A stretch of 64,000 bases of DNA. Source: an uncultured SAR86 cluster bacterium. GTDB taxonomy: Bacteria; Pseudomonadota; Gammaproteobacteria; Magnimaribacterales; AG-339-G14. The stretch lies in contig CACPMT010000002.1 of assembly GCA_902635045.1 (NCBI GenBank), forward strand, positions 47,993-111,992, written 5' to 3'. The translations under genes and the position numbers were made by a program. Below are positions 36,988 to 47,128 of the stretch, piece after piece; the stretch's first letter is position 1, and every line of letters starts with the position of its first letter. The notes beneath the pieces were generated by a model. The model worked only from the letters and a program-made list of their open reading frames with translations. It did not search any database and was not told where the DNA came from.

Positions 36988-38044
36988 ATTCTGATATTAA
37001 AGATCCCATTTCTTCTGTTGATAAAATTTTTGAATTTGGTAGAGCAATATCTTGAGTAGCATAACCATTCGATAAGGCTTTTTTAACTGCGAGTTCAATT
37101 TTCTCAGAAACTTGATTTAATTTAAAAGTATATTTGAACATCATCGCAACAGACAAAATTGTAGCTATGGGGTTCACCACGCCTTTTCCTGCAATATCAG
37201 GGGCAGTTCCATGAACTGGTTCATATAATCCTTTAGATTTATGATCTAAAGATGCAGATGGCAGCATTCCAATTGATCCAGTTAACATTGATCCTATATC
37301 AGACAAAATATCTCCAAATAGATTTGAAGAAACTATAACGTCAAATTGTTTTGGGTCTTTCATTAATTGCATTGCAGCATTATCTACTAACATATGTTCA
37401 AGAATCACTTCGGGATACTTTAAAGAAGTTTCTTCTACAACTTCTCGCCATAGTTCTGAAACTTCCAATACGTTTGCCTTATCAACCGAACATAATTTCC
37501 TATTTCTTTTCATCGCACTTTCAAAAGCGATTTCAGAAATCCTTTCTATTTCCTCTCTTGTATATATCATCGTATTGAATGCAGATTTAGTTGACTTTTC
37601 TCTCGGCTCCCCAAAATATATCCCGCCAGTTAATTCCCTCACAATTAATATATCCAAACCTTCAATGATTTCTTTTTTTAGTGTTGAGGCGCCTGAAGTT
37701 TCGCTAAAACATATTGACGGCCTTAAGTTTGCAAAAAAATCTAAGTCTGATCTTAGCCTCAATAAACCTTTTTCAGGTTTATCTTTGGAAGCTAAATTAT
37801 CCCATTTTGGTCCACCGACTCCTCCTAATATAATGGCATCACTAAATTTAGCTTTAGAAATTACCTCGTCTGTTATTGGAGTTTTATATTTATCGATTGA
37901 TATTCCGCCAATTAAATCTTCATCGATTAAAATATCTAAATCAAAACTATTTGCTACAGCATTAATTATTTTAGTAGCTTCATTGCAAACTTCTGGCCCT
38001 ACTCCATCACCAGGCAATAAAAGAATATTCATTATTTTAGTCAT
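36980..38044 (-). CDS. leuB: 3-isopropylmalate dehydrogenase
   Basis: An NAD-dependent oxidative decarboxylase of leucine synthesis, 354 residues. LLLPGDGVGPEV is the N-terminal block. LRSDLDFFANLRP and VRELTGGIYFGEPR bind substrate, DNAAMQLMKDP and SNLFGDILSDIGSMLTGS bind metal, and EPVHGTAPDIAGKG binds NAD. The first ATG overlaps leuD by 8 bp; a second ATG four codons later would avoid the overlap. Confidence 0.95.
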   Translation of the reverse strand: MTKIMNILLLPGDGVGPEVCNEATKIINAVANSFDLDILIDEDLIGGISIDKYKTPITDEVISKAKFSDAIILGGVGGPKWDNLASKDKPEKGLLRLRSDLDFFANLRPSICFSETSGASTLKKEIIEGLDILIVRELTGGIYFGEPREKSTKSAFNTMIYTREEIERISEIAFESAMKRNRKLCSVDKANVLEVSELWREVVEETSLKYPEVILEHMLVDNAAMQLMKDPKQFDVIVSSNLFGDILSDIGSMLTGSIGMLPSASLDHKSKGLYEPVHGTAPDIAGKGVVNPIATILSVAMMFKYTFKLNQVSEKIELAVKKALSNGYATQDIALPNSKILSTEEMGSLISEYV

Positions 38045-38681
38045 TAATAACCCAGGATCTTTCTTTTCTTAATTTTTGTTCATATTTGCTTATTTCTTTC
38101 TCATACTTAAGGCTGTAGCCTATTTCATCAAGACCTTCTATTAGACATTTTTTTCTATATGATTCTATTTCAAAGTTCTCTTCAAATAATTTTTCATCAA
38201 ATATTTTTTGATTTACCAGATCAACTAATATCTCTATAGGTTTAATTTCCGATTGATTTGAAAATATAATATCTAAGTTTTTCTTTGATATCTGAATAGC
38301 TAATATTCCATTTTTAAAACAATTATTAAAAAATATATCACCAAAAGATGCTGCAATTATTGTAGTGATGCCAAAATCTTTAAGAGCCCACACAGCATGT
38401 TCTCTACTTGAACCGCATCCAAAATTTTCTTTGGCAACTAAAACATTGGCTTCAGAAAAGGCTTTATTATTTAAAACAAAGTCATCTTTTAATGTTCTTT
38501 TAGATGAGTCTTTTCCTAAATAACCTTCGTCTTCGTATCTCCATGAATCAAATAAAAAAGGGCCAAGACCTGTTTTTTTTATAGATTTCAAAAATTGTTT
38601 AGGAATGATTTGATCAGTATCAACATTTGCCTTATCTAAGCAAACAATTTTTCCTGAAAATTTATTAGAAATTTTAGCCAT
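38037..38681 (-). CDS. leuD: 3-isopropylmalate dehydratase small subunit
   Basis: The swivel-domain subunit of isopropylmalate isomerase, 214 residues. VCLDKANVDTDQIIPKQFLK and NFGCGSSREHAVWAL are the defining motifs; the latter holds the substrate-binding Ser/Arg. It works with LeuC, whose gene lies 4 bp upstream. Confidence 0.95.
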   Translation of the reverse strand: MAKISNKFSGKIVCLDKANVDTDQIIPKQFLKSIKKTGLGPFLFDSWRYEDEGYLGKDSSKRTLKDDFVLNNKAFSEANVLVAKENFGCGSSREHAVWALKDFGITTIIAASFGDIFFNNCFKNGILAIQISKKNLDIIFSNQSEIKPIEILVDLVNQKIFDEKLFEENFEIESYRKKCLIEGLDEIGYSLKYEKEISKYEQKLRKERSWVIND

Positions 38682-38685
38682 GTCG

Positions 38686-40077
38686 TTATAAATCTCTTAT
38701 ATCGGAAAATCTTCCTTCTAATGATGCCAAAGCAGCCATCGCAGGACTCACTAAATGTGTTCTTCCTTTGTAACCTTGTCTTCCTTCAAAATTTCTATTT
38801 GAGGTAGAAGCACATCTTTCAAGTTCATTAAGCTGGTCTGGATTCATACCCAAACACATTGAACAGCCTGCATCTCTCCATTCAAATCCTGCTTCAATAA
38901 AAATTTCATCTAAACCTTCTGCTTCAGCTTGTTTTTTTACCAAGCCAGATCCAGGAACAACAATTGCTCTTTTAATCCTTTTTGAAATTTTATTATTTTT
39001 TAAAATTTCAGAGGCAACTCTAAGATCTTCAATTCTAGAATTAGTACATGAACCAATGAATATTTGATCTAGCTCTATATCCTTAATCATTGTTCCGGGC
39101 TTTAAGCCCATATAATTCAATGCTGAAATGATATTTTTATCGCTTGAATGTGGAATAGTATCTTCTATACTTCCAACCATCTCAGGTGAAGTTCCCCAGG
39201 TTACCTGAGGTAAAATGTCTTCTGATTTAAAATTAAATATTTCATCAAATTTTGCTCCTTCATCTGAGGGTAATGACTTCCAATATTCAACAGCGTCATC
39301 AAATAATTCACCTTTTGGTGCCAATGGTCTATCTTTTACATATGCAAAAGTTTTTTCATCTGGAGCAACCATTCCTGCTCTAGCTCCAGCTTCTATTGCC
39401 ATATTACACAATGTCATTCTTCCTTCCATTGACAGAGCACGAATGACCTCGCCGCCATATTCGATAACATGTCCAGTTCCACCTGCAGTTCCGATTTTTC
39501 CAATAATAAACATCGTAATATCTTTTGCTGTCACGCCATCTTCAATTACTCCATTTATATTTATAAGCATATTTTTTTGTTTTTTTGTTACTAAACATTG
39601 AGTAGCTAAGACGTGTTCTACTTCGCTAGTGCCTATACCCATAGCCAAAGAACCAAAAGCACCATGTGTAGATGTATGAGAATCTCCGCATACAATTGTC
39701 ATTCCAGGCAAAGTAAGTCCTTGTTCAGGCCCAATTACGTGAACTATGCCTTGTCTTGAATCATCAAGTTTAAATTGAGTTATTCCGAATTCGTTACAAT
39801 TTTCATCAAGAGTAATGACTTGTAATTTACTAATTGGATCTTTTATGCCATCAAGATTAATGTCTCTCGAAGTTGTCGGAACATTGTGATCGGGTGTAGC
39901 TAGAATCGAAGACACTCTCCTAGGTTTTAAATTATTCTGTCTAAGTCCTTCAAAGGCTTGGGGAGAAGTTACCTCATGTACCAAGTGCCTATCTACATAC
40001 ATTAAGTCACTTCCATCATCTCTTGTAGTTACATAGTGATCGTCCCAAATCTTGTCATAGAGAGTTCGTTTTGCCAT
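38686..40077 (-). CDS. leuC: 3-isopropylmalate dehydratase large subunit
   Basis: The [4Fe-4S] subunit of isopropylmalate isomerase, aconitase superfamily, 463 residues. The cluster cysteines are in [20 protein letters not shown] and [41 protein letters not shown] is split here for length: the key part is [12 protein letters not shown]. It lies 2 bp after aroC and 4 bp before leuD. Confidence 0.95.
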   Translation of the reverse strand: MAKRTLYDKIWDDHYVTTRDDGSDLMYVDRHLVHEVTSPQAFEGLRQNNLKPRRVSSILATPDHNVPTTSRDINLDGIKDPISKLQVITLDENCNEFGITQFKLDDSRQGIVHVIGPEQGLTLPGMTIVCGDSHTSTHGAFGSLAMGIGTSEVEHVLATQCLVTKKQKNMLININGVIEDGVTAKDITMFIIGKIGTAGGTGHVIEYGGEVIRALSMEGRMTLCNMAIEAGARAGMVAPDEKTFAYVKDRPLAPKGELFDDAVEYWKSLPSDEGAKFDEIFNFKSEDILPQVTWGTSPEMVGSIEDTIPHSSDKNIISALNYMGLKPGTMIKDIELDQIFIGSCTNSRIEDLRVASEILKNNKISKRIKRAIVVPGSGLVKKQAEAEGLDEIFIEAGFEWRDAGCSMCLGMNPDQLNELERCASTSNRNFEGRQGYKGRTHLVSPAMAALASLEGRFSDIRDL

Positions 40078-40079
40078 TT

Positions 40080-41177
40080 TTAATCGCCAGAAGGAATTTT
40101 ATCTACAGAGTCTTTTTTATCTGCGTTTTGCGCTCTATTTCTTAAAAAATGATCAGTTAAGACTATTGCTATCATTGCCTCAGCGATTGGAACTGCCCTT
40201 ATGCCAACACATGGATCATGCCTTCCTTTTGATTGAACTTTAACTGACTCTCCTTTTTTATTTACTGTATCGCCCACAACCATAATGCTTGAAGTTGGTT
40301 TTAATGCAATGCTGGCTAATAAATCCTGTCCGGTAGATATACCTCCAGAAATTCCACCCGAGTTATTTGATTTAAATCCTTCAGGCGACATCTCATCTCT
40401 ATTTTCTGAGCCCTGTAAACTTATAACTTCAAATCCGGAGCCAATTTCAACGCCTTTAACAGCATTTATACTCATTAAAGCATGAGCTATATCAGCGTCT
40501 AATTTATCAAATATAGGCTCACCCAGTCCTAATGGCATATTAGTTGCGCAAACAGTTATTTTTGCTCCTATAGAATCTCCTTGTTCTCGAAGGTCATCAA
40601 TGTACTTTTCTAAATCTGGTATTAATTTTTTATCTGGACAGAAAAACGGATTCTTTTTTATTTCATCTTTATCAAAATTCTCTATTTTAAATTTACCAAT
40701 CTGGCTGACATAACCGTCTATTTCTATAGATAAATTAGTTTTAAGAAATTTCTTTGCAATTGCTCCTGCAGCAACTCTCATGGTTGTTTCTCTGGCAGAA
40801 GATCTTCCTCCTCCTCTATGATCTCTTATTCCATATTTTTGAAGGTAACTATAATCTGCATGAGATGGCCTGAATACGTCTTTTAAGTCATCATAATCAG
40901 AACTTTTTTGATCTTTATTTTTTATTAAAAGGCCAATAGGAGTTCCTGTAGTTTTGCCTTCAAATATTCCTGAAAGGATTTCTACTTCATCAGACTCTTT
41001 TCTCTGAGTGGTATATTTATTTGAACCGGGCTTCCTTAAATCAAGTTCTACTTGAATTTCATCTTTTGATATCTCTATTCCAGGAGGACAGCCGTCAATT
41101 ACACAGCCTAAAGCCACACCATGACTTTCGCCAAATGTTGTGACTGTAAAACTTTTGCCAATAGTATTTCCTGACAT
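40080..41177 (-). CDS. aroC: Chorismate synthase
   Basis: The last shikimate-pathway enzyme, which eliminates phosphate from EPSP using reduced FMN. It has 365 residues. [20 protein letters not shown] is the N-terminal signature, [19 protein letters not shown] the middle one, and [13 protein letters not shown] residues appear as [20 protein letters not shown]. It lies 2 bp before leuC, giving a likely aroC-leuCDB-asd unit, and is divergent from a HAD hydrolase gene 57 bp away. Confidence 0.96.
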   Translation of the reverse strand: MSGNTIGKSFTVTTFGESHGVALGCVIDGCPPGIEISKDEIQVELDLRKPGSNKYTTQRKESDEVEILSGIFEGKTTGTPIGLLIKNKDQKSSDYDDLKDVFRPSHADYSYLQKYGIRDHRGGGRSSARETTMRVAAGAIAKKFLKTNLSIEIDGYVSQIGKFKIENFDKDEIKKNPFFCPDKKLIPDLEKYIDDLREQGDSIGAKITVCATNMPLGLGEPIFDKLDADIAHALMSINAVKGVEIGSGFEVISLQGSENRDEMSPEGFKSNNSGGISGGISTGQDLLASIALKPTSSIMVVGDTVNKKGESVKVQSKGRHDPCVGIRAVPIAEAMIAIVLTDHFLRNRAQNADKKDSVDKIPSGD

Positions 41178-41234
41178 AACTATTTAAAATAAAGATAATT
41201 ATACGCTTTATGTGTCTTCTTATTACTTAAATAG

Positions 41235-41888
41235 ATGAATAATAATAGATTTAGTTCAATTTTTTGGGATTTTGGAGGTGTAATTACGTCTAGTCCATTC
41301 GAAGCATTCAATTTATTTGAAAAAGAAAACAATATTCCTTTAGATTTTATAAGAAAGGTAAATTCTACCAATCCGTTCAATAATGCTTGGGCTCAGCTAG
41401 AACAATCTAAAATATCTCTTAAAGAGTTTGATCTTCTTTTTGCCAAAGAAAGCAAACAGCTTGGAAGAGAAATTTTGGGATATGAAGTTTTATCATTGCT
41501 CCAAGGAACAATAAGACCAAGAATTGTAGCTGCAATTAAAAAATTTAAGGAACTAGGATTTTTACAAGCTTGCTTAACAAACAATTTTGATTCAGGTGAT
41601 AGAGACATTTCAGCATTAGATGACAAAAATGATGAAAGATTAAAAATTATGGATTTATTTGATTTCATAATCGAATCAAAAGAAGTTGGAGTTAGAAAAC
41701 CAAGTGATGAATTTTATGAACTTGCATTGACTAAAACAAAAGCTATTCCAGAGAAGACCATATTTTTGGATGATTTAGGAATAAATTTAAAACCTGCAAA
41801 ATTATTAAAAATCTCAACCATTAAGGTTGTTTCTGAACAGCAAGCTTTAGATGAATTAAGCGATCTAACTGGAATTTATTTTAATTAG
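41235..41888 (+). CDS. HAD-superfamily hydrolase (sEH-N/YihX-like)
   Basis: A 217-residue HAD phosphatase. Motif I is WDFGGVITSS, with Gly where most HAD phosphatases have the second Asp; this occurs in the YihX and soluble epoxide hydrolase N-terminal group. Motif II is ACLTNN, the Lys is in GVRKPSDEFYELAL, and motif IV is IFLDDLGINLKPAK. The latter two blocks also match the HAD domains linked to acyl-CoA dehydrogenase-like proteins. The substrate is unknown. It converges on the RgpF-like gene with an 8-bp overlap. Confidence 0.8.
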   Translation: MNNNRFSSIFWDFGGVITSSPFEAFNLFEKENNIPLDFIRKVNSTNPFNNAWAQLEQSKISLKEFDLLFAKESKQLGREILGYEVLSLLQGTIRPRIVAAIKKFKELGFLQACLTNNFDSGDRDISALDDKNDERLKIMDLFDFIIESKEVGVRKPSDEFYELALTKTKAIPEKTIFLDDLGINLKPAKLLKISTIKVVSEQQALDELSDLTGIYFN

Positions 41889-43026
41889 TGAATAAAAACC
41901 TTTTAAGAGCTTCATTTGTATTAATTTCAAAGAGAATCTCCTCATAGACATCTTTATCTAAACTTTTAATGATTTTATATGCTTCTTCGGCAGAAGGTTT
42001 ATCCAATTTAAAAAGCATTTTTTTTAAAAAGGGAAATTTAAAATCTTCTATTAGAAATTTTATTAAACTAAAAACTATAATTTGCCTTGAAACTTGAATA
42101 AGAATAAAAGCAATCAGTTCGTCTTTAGAAAAACTATCTATATTTTTAATAAATTTACTTTTGAATTTTCTAAGAGAAGCATTTTCAATAATTGTTTCTC
42201 GAGATACTCTTAATAAGGCATCTCTAGATAGGTCTTTTAAAGAGTCTTCTAATTTTTCAGAATTTATAAACGATCCGTGAGAATATTTTTTATTTTTTAT
42301 TACGTATTGAGTTAGACCAATTTCACCTCTTCTAACAACTATATTTTTTCTACCGGACAATCTCAAATTTTTCCAGAATTTCAAAAAGTTTTTATCTTTT
42401 AAGATTTTTTTTGAAAAACTCAAAAAATAAGAAGCGTAGTGAAAATTCTTATTATTAAAATTAAACTGTGGTTTTAATAAACCTTTTTTTGTAGAAGGAA
42501 GTCTTGGTCTGATAAAGCCATAGTGAGAGGTTGCACCAATAAAATCTAAATTAGAATTATCTATAAAATCTATAAAAGAATTATTATCTATTATTGGAAA
42601 CCAAGTTGAATCATTAACAAGAATTAATTTATCTAAGTCAATTATCTTTTCAGAGATAAATAAAACTCCATCTCTATAACCTCCGAAATCGTATCCAAAG
42701 TTTTTTCTTTCTATTAAAGCCCAAGAGTATTCGAGTATTAAATTTTTATCTTTATTTGATAATGGTAAATTACTTACTATGAGCGGAGTAAAATTATTTT
42801 TAATAAAATATCTCAAAGTTCTTAAATGAGATTTGCTTACTCCACAATCAGGAAAAATTAAAAAAATAACAATCTTGTCATTCGGCGAGAGTTTTCCAAA
42901 ATAATGTTTTTGCGATTTGGCTAAAAAATTATCATAGTAAAAGGTACCAAATAAAAAATTTGCTAAGTAACTAGGTAAACGAAAAAATTGCTTAAATATT
43001 CTGTAAATTTCTTTAAAAAATTTCAT
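41881..43026 (-). CDS. RgpF-like (rhamnan synthesis F) glycan biosynthesis protein
   Basis: A 381-residue protein. The block IVIFLIFPDCGVSKSHLRTL, then ALIERKNFGYDFGGYRDG and LDKLILVNDSTWFPI, matches the RgpF family, which takes part in rhamnose-rich or other surface polysaccharide assembly. LDFIGATSHYGFIRP fits the same glycosyltransferase-like fold. The C-terminal ~130 residues are Lys-rich with a hydrophobic stretch. It is isolated here: no sugar-nucleotide or other glycosyltransferase gene adjoins it. Confidence 0.72.
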   Translation of the reverse strand: MKFFKEIYRIFKQFFRLPSYLANFLFGTFYYDNFLAKSQKHYFGKLSPNDKIVIFLIFPDCGVSKSHLRTLRYFIKNNFTPLIVSNLPLSNKDKNLILEYSWALIERKNFGYDFGGYRDGVLFISEKIIDLDKLILVNDSTWFPIIDNNSFIDFIDNSNLDFIGATSHYGFIRPRLPSTKKGLLKPQFNFNNKNFHYASYFLSFSKKILKDKNFLKFWKNLRLSGRKNIVVRRGEIGLTQYVIKNKKYSHGSFINSEKLEDSLKDLSRDALLRVSRETIIENASLRKFKSKFIKNIDSFSKDELIAFILIQVSRQIIVFSLIKFLIEDFKFPFLKKMLFKLDKPSAEEAYKIIKSLDKDVYEEILFEINTNEALKRFLFTN

Positions 43027-43082
43027 TTCACATAAACGATAAAAAATTCTATTTTAAAGAAACTTAAGTATAAAAAGTTTTT

Positions 43083-44537
43083 TTACTTAATTTTTAAAAC
43101 CATTAAAGACATGAATTCTACTACGCTGATATTTTTAAGCGCTTCTTCATTTGAACATATCTCAATTATTTTATTTGCTTGATTTTCATCAAAATGCGTT
43201 TTTAAGTTTTTTTCAAATTTAGACAATAAAATTGGTATGCCCTCTTCTCTTCTTCTTCTGTGTCCAATTGGGTATTCAACTTCAATATTTTCTGTAAATG
43301 AACCATCTTTAAAATAAACTTGTACAGAATTTGCGATGGATCTTTTATCTGCCTCAAGATATTCTGCAGAATATCTTTTGTCTTCCTTAATGATCATCTT
43401 TTCTCTCAATGCATCAATTCTTGGATCAGCAGCGGCTGCATCCTCGTAATCTTCAGCTATTAAGTCTCCTTTTAATAATCCTATTGCTGTCATGTATTGA
43501 AGACAATGATCGCGATCAGCAGGATTATTTAAATCTCCTTCTTTGCTGATAATTCTTATTGCTGATTCGTGTGTAGTAATTTCTATCTTGTCTATCTGTT
43601 CTAATCTGCCTATAACTTCTGGATGTAGAATCACAGCTGCTTCTACAGCAGTTTGAGCGTGAAACTCCGCAGGAAATGATATTTTAAATAGAACATTTTC
43701 CATAACGTAGCTCTGAAAATCTTGATTGATTATAAAATCATTACCTTTAAATAAAACGTCTTTAAAACCCCAGGACGGAGCTGAAATAGCACTTGGATAG
43801 CCTATTTGGCCTTTCATAGTGAGCAAAACCAATTGAAGAGCTCTGCTTGTTGCATCGCCTGCTGCCCATGATTTTCTTGGTCCAGCATTCGGGCTATGAC
43901 GATAAGTTCTTAAACTTTGACCATCCACAAAAACCTGAGAGAGAGCATTAATGGTTTCTTCTTTTGATAATTCAAATAACGAAGAAATAACAGCTGTTGA
44001 AGCTAATTTGACTAAAATGACATGGTCTAATCCAACTCTATTAAAACTATTCTCTAATGCCATTACTCCTTGGATTTCATGAGCTTTGACCATAGCAACC
44101 AAAATATCTTTTACCGTTAAAGGTTCTTTGCCTTCAAGAAGTTTTTTCTGTGAAATATAATCTGCCGCAGCTAAAATCCCGCCCAAATTATCTGAAGGAT
44201 GCCCCCATTCAGCTGCCAACCAAGTATCATTAAAATCAAGCCATCTTACAATGGCGCCTATATCCCAAGCCCCTTTTATCGGATCTAAAATATAATCAGT
44301 CCCAGGGACTCTTACGCCGTTTGGTACAACGGTACCTTTGACATAAGGACCAAGTAATTTTTTACAGTCTTCAAAGGAAAGAGCTAATATGCCGCACCCT
44401 ATAGTATCCATTAAGCAATATCTAGCTGTAGATAATGCTTCTTTACTTTCAACTTTATAATCTAGAGCATAGTCAGCTATTTTAATTAAAAGTTCATCTG
44501 GATCTTGACGAACATTGCTTTCGACGGTTGATGACAT
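43083..44537 (-). CDS. prpD: 2-methylcitrate dehydratase
   Basis: This enzyme dehydrates 2-methylcitrate to 2-methyl-cis-aconitate in propionate catabolism. It has 484 residues, the same as E. coli PrpD. Recognisable blocks are [53 protein letters not shown] and [15 protein letters not shown], including the MmgE/PrpD-fold substrate residues. It is the last gene of a cysB-thrH-prpB-prpC-prpD run, 8 bp after prpC. Confidence 0.94.
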   Translation of the reverse strand: MSSTVESNVRQDPDELLIKIADYALDYKVESKEALSTARYCLMDTIGCGILALSFEDCKKLLGPYVKGTVVPNGVRVPGTDYILDPIKGAWDIGAIVRWLDFNDTWLAAEWGHPSDNLGGILAAADYISQKKLLEGKEPLTVKDILVAMVKAHEIQGVMALENSFNRVGLDHVILVKLASTAVISSLFELSKEETINALSQVFVDGQSLRTYRHSPNAGPRKSWAAGDATSRALQLVLLTMKGQIGYPSAISAPSWGFKDVLFKGNDFIINQDFQSYVMENVLFKISFPAEFHAQTAVEAAVILHPEVIGRLEQIDKIEITTHESAIRIISKEGDLNNPADRDHCLQYMTAIGLLKGDLIAEDYEDAAAADPRIDALREKMIIKEDKRYSAEYLEADKRSIANSVQVYFKDGSFTENIEVEYPIGHRRRREEGIPILLSKFEKNLKTHFDENQANKIIEICSNEEALKNISVVEFMSLMVLKIK

Positions 44538-44545
44538 TTAACTTT

Positions 44546-45670
44546 TTATCTGTTTTCTATATCTACCCAATCTGAATGATCAGGTCCAATATATTCTTCA
44601 CTGGGTCTAATGATTCTGTTATCGGCTCTCTGTTCAAAAATATTAGCAGCCCAACCAGAAGTTCTTCCTATTACAAATAATGGAGTAAAAAGTTTTGTTG
44701 GTATGCCTAAATAATGATAAGCAGAAGCCATAAAAAAATCAGTATTTGCAAACATATTTTTTTCTTCATCCATGGTTTTTTCAATTTCTTCTGAAACCTG
44801 ATAAAGAGTTTCGTCTCTGCCTACCTTGCTAAGTTTTTCAGCCCAACTTTTTATGATTTTATTTCTTGGGTCTTCTGTACTATAAACAGCATGTCCGAAG
44901 CCCATTATTTTTTCTTTTTTCTCTAGCATTTCCAAGACTGCTTGACGAGCCTCTTCTCTTGATGAATATTTTTCAATCATTTCCATTGCGGCTTCATTTG
45001 CTCCTCCATGAAGTGGGCCTCTAAGTGTTCCAATTGCTCCAGTAATACAGGAATGGATATCTGATAGAGTTGATGCACAAGTTCTTGCAGTGAAAGTTGA
45101 AGCATTAAAGCCATGTTCTGCATACAATATTAAAGATGTATCTAAACAGCGAATTTCATCCTCAGAAGGTTCTTTGCCTGTTAACAGAGAAAGGAAATGT
45201 CCCCCAATAGTTTCGTAGTCTGTTTCGAGATCAACTTTGATATCCTCATGAGAAAATTTATACCAATAAACAATTATTGAAGCCATTGAAGCAAGAATTC
45301 TATCTGCTGAAGAATTTTGATTTGTAAATTCTCCCTCTGGCTCAAGATTACCTAACATAGAACAACCTGTTCTCATCACATCCATAGGATGAGCTGACGC
45401 AGGTATGTTCTCTAATACTTCTTTAAGTTCACTTGGTAGAACTCTTAATTTTTTTAATTTTGCAGAATAGGTATTAAACTCTTCTTGATTCGGTAAATTT
45501 CCATATAAAAGCATATATGCAACTTCTTCAAAAGAAGCCTTCTCTGCCAATACTTCTATTTCATATCCGCGATAAGTAAGGCCTTTTCCTGCCTTACCCA
45601 CTGTGGATAAAGAAGTTTTGCCGGCTACCTGTCCACGAAGGCCTGCGCCCTCAAGTTTTTTTCCTGCCAT
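44546..45670 (-). CDS. prpC: 2-methylcitrate synthase
   Basis: A citrate synthase-family enzyme condensing propionyl-CoA with oxaloacetate, 374 residues. Its size and its N-terminus (GLRGQVAGKTSLSTVGKAGKG) are PrpC-like rather than GltA-like. Active-site blocks are YAEHGFNASTFTARTCAST, LHGGANEAAMEM and MGFGHAVYSTEDPR. It lies between prpB (4 bp) and prpD (8 bp), which supports the methylcitrate assignment. Confidence 0.94.
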   Translation of the reverse strand: MAGKKLEGAGLRGQVAGKTSLSTVGKAGKGLTYRGYEIEVLAEKASFEEVAYMLLYGNLPNQEEFNTYSAKLKKLRVLPSELKEVLENIPASAHPMDVMRTGCSMLGNLEPEGEFTNQNSSADRILASMASIIVYWYKFSHEDIKVDLETDYETIGGHFLSLLTGKEPSEDEIRCLDTSLILYAEHGFNASTFTARTCASTLSDIHSCITGAIGTLRGPLHGGANEAAMEMIEKYSSREEARQAVLEMLEKKEKIMGFGHAVYSTEDPRNKIIKSWAEKLSKVGRDETLYQVSEEIEKTMDEEKNMFANTDFFMASAYHYLGIPTKLFTPLFVIGRTSGWAANIFEQRADNRIIRPSEEYIGPDHSDWVDIENR

Positions 45671-45674
45671 TTGA

Positions 45675-46535
45675 TTATTCCTTGGAAAATAGATTATCTA
45701 TTTTTTCTTCGTAGCTATGATAATTCAGTACGTCATATAATTCATCTCGAGATTGCATTTTTTTTAATTTTTTTTCAACTGTCCCTTGATGAGATATTTC
45801 GTTATATATTTCTTCAGCAGCTTTGGACATAGCTCTAAAAGCACTAAGTGGGTGCAAAATCATATCTACTCCCGCTTCTAATAATTCTTTTTCTGTATAT
45901 AAAGGCGTCATACCAAATTCAGTGATGTTTGCTAAGATTGGAACAGATAAATTTTCAGAAAGAACTTTGTAATCTTCTAAATTTATTATTGCCTCAGGGA
46001 AAATTGAATCTGCTCCAGCTTCTATATAAGAATTTGATCTTTCAATTACTCTTTCAATTCCTTCTTGAGCGAAAGCATCTGTTCTAGCCATTAGCATGAA
46101 GTCATTTACTGAGCTATCTTTTGCAGCTTTTATTCTATCCATCATTTCACTATCAGAAACTATTTCTTTGTTTGGTCTATGACCGCATCTTTTGTTGGAA
46201 ACTTGATCCTCGATATGAATTCCACTGGCACCAGCGAGAATCATGTCTTTTACTGTTTTAGAAATACTGAGTGCAGACCCCCAACCAGTATCGCAATCAA
46301 CTAAAACTGGAAGATCTGTTGCACCTCTAATTCTCCTAAGATCCTCTAAAACATTATCCTTTGAGGTCATTGCCAAATCTGGAATTCCATAGCTTGCGTT
46401 TGCTACTCCTGCACCTGAAATATACAATGCTTTCAGACCTGCTCTCTCTGCAAGTAACGCGGAATAGGCATTAACAGCCCCAACAATTTTTAAAGGACTA
46501 GTATTTTTTAATAAAGGAAAAAAACTTTTTGACAT
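45675..46535 (-). CDS. prpB: 2-methylisocitrate lyase
   Basis: This enzyme splits 2-methylisocitrate into pyruvate and succinate, the final step of the methylcitrate cycle. It has 286 residues. The catalytic Cys117 is in the signature KRCGH (QVSNKRCGHRPNKEIV); metal and substrate residues are in VDCDTGWG, HIEDQ and MARTDAFA. It directly abuts thrH with no gap. Confidence 0.95.
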   Translation of the reverse strand: MSKSFFPLLKNTSPLKIVGAVNAYSALLAERAGLKALYISGAGVANASYGIPDLAMTSKDNVLEDLRRIRGATDLPVLVDCDTGWGSALSISKTVKDMILAGASGIHIEDQVSNKRCGHRPNKEIVSDSEMMDRIKAAKDSSVNDFMLMARTDAFAQEGIERVIERSNSYIEAGADSIFPEAIINLEDYKVLSENLSVPILANITEFGMTPLYTEKELLEAGVDMILHPLSAFRAMSKAAEEIYNEISHQGTVEKKLKKMQSRDELYDVLNYHSYEEKIDNLFSKE

Positions 46536-47126
46536 TTAAATATATTCTAACAAATGAGCTTTCAATTCTTCATGATTATCAGCAATTAAAAGATCTGGAA
46601 ACTCTTCTTTAATATGGTCTGGTGCTTGAAAAAAAATACCTGTGTCTGCAGTTTGAAGCATATCAATATCGTTGTAAGAATCTCCGGCAGCCAATACTCC
46701 AAAATTCAAACTCAATAAAGCCTCTATAACTTTTTGTTTGTTATGTCTAAGTGAATAGTCGATTATTCTGTCATCTTTAATTTTTAGATGGTGGCATATA
46801 ATTGTTGGGTAATTTAACTTTTCTACCAGAGGCCAAGCAAGTTCGTAGAAAGTATCTGAAATAATAGATACTTGAAAGTTCTGTTTTGCCCATTCAAGGA
46901 AATCTTTAGCTCCTTCAAAAGGATTCATACTTCTGACGATTTCTTGAATGTCACTTAGTTTAATATTTTTTTCGTTAACTACTTTCATTCTCAATGCCAT
47001 AAGCTCATCATAATTTTTTAAATCTTGAGTAGTTAACATTAATTCTTCTGAATTGGTTTCTTTGGCAACATATTGCCAAATTTCAGGAATGAGAACACCT
47101 TCGAAATCGAGGCAAAGAAACTTCAA
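46536..47126 (-). CDS. thrH: ThrH: phosphoserine phosphatase / homoserine phosphotransferase
   Basis: A HAD-superfamily enzyme, 196 residues. FLCLDFEGVLIPEIWQYVA (nucleophile Asp7, with Glu9 instead of the usual second Asp) is diagnostic of ThrH, which in Pseudomonas dephosphorylates phosphoserine and can transfer the phosphate to homoserine. SDTFYELAWPLVEKL and AAGDSYNDIDML are motifs II and IV. The start is TTG, supported by a strong GAGGAG site 6 bases upstream that is encoded by the last codons of cysB. The cysB-thrH neighbourhood is also found in Pseudomonas. Confidence 0.92.
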   Translation of the reverse strand: MKFLCLDFEGVLIPEIWQYVAKETNSEELMLTTQDLKNYDELMALRMKVVNEKNIKLSDIQEIVRSMNPFEGAKDFLEWAKQNFQVSIISDTFYELAWPLVEKLNYPTIICHHLKIKDDRIIDYSLRHNKQKVIEALLSLNFGVLAAGDSYNDIDMLQTADTGIFFQAPDHIKEEFPDLLIADNHEELKAHLLEYI

Positions 47127-47128
47127 AT

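Noticed and set aside
37575..38072. 165-codon plus-strand frame opposite leuB
   Set aside because: Antisense shadow of leuB with no recognisable domain or upstream signals.
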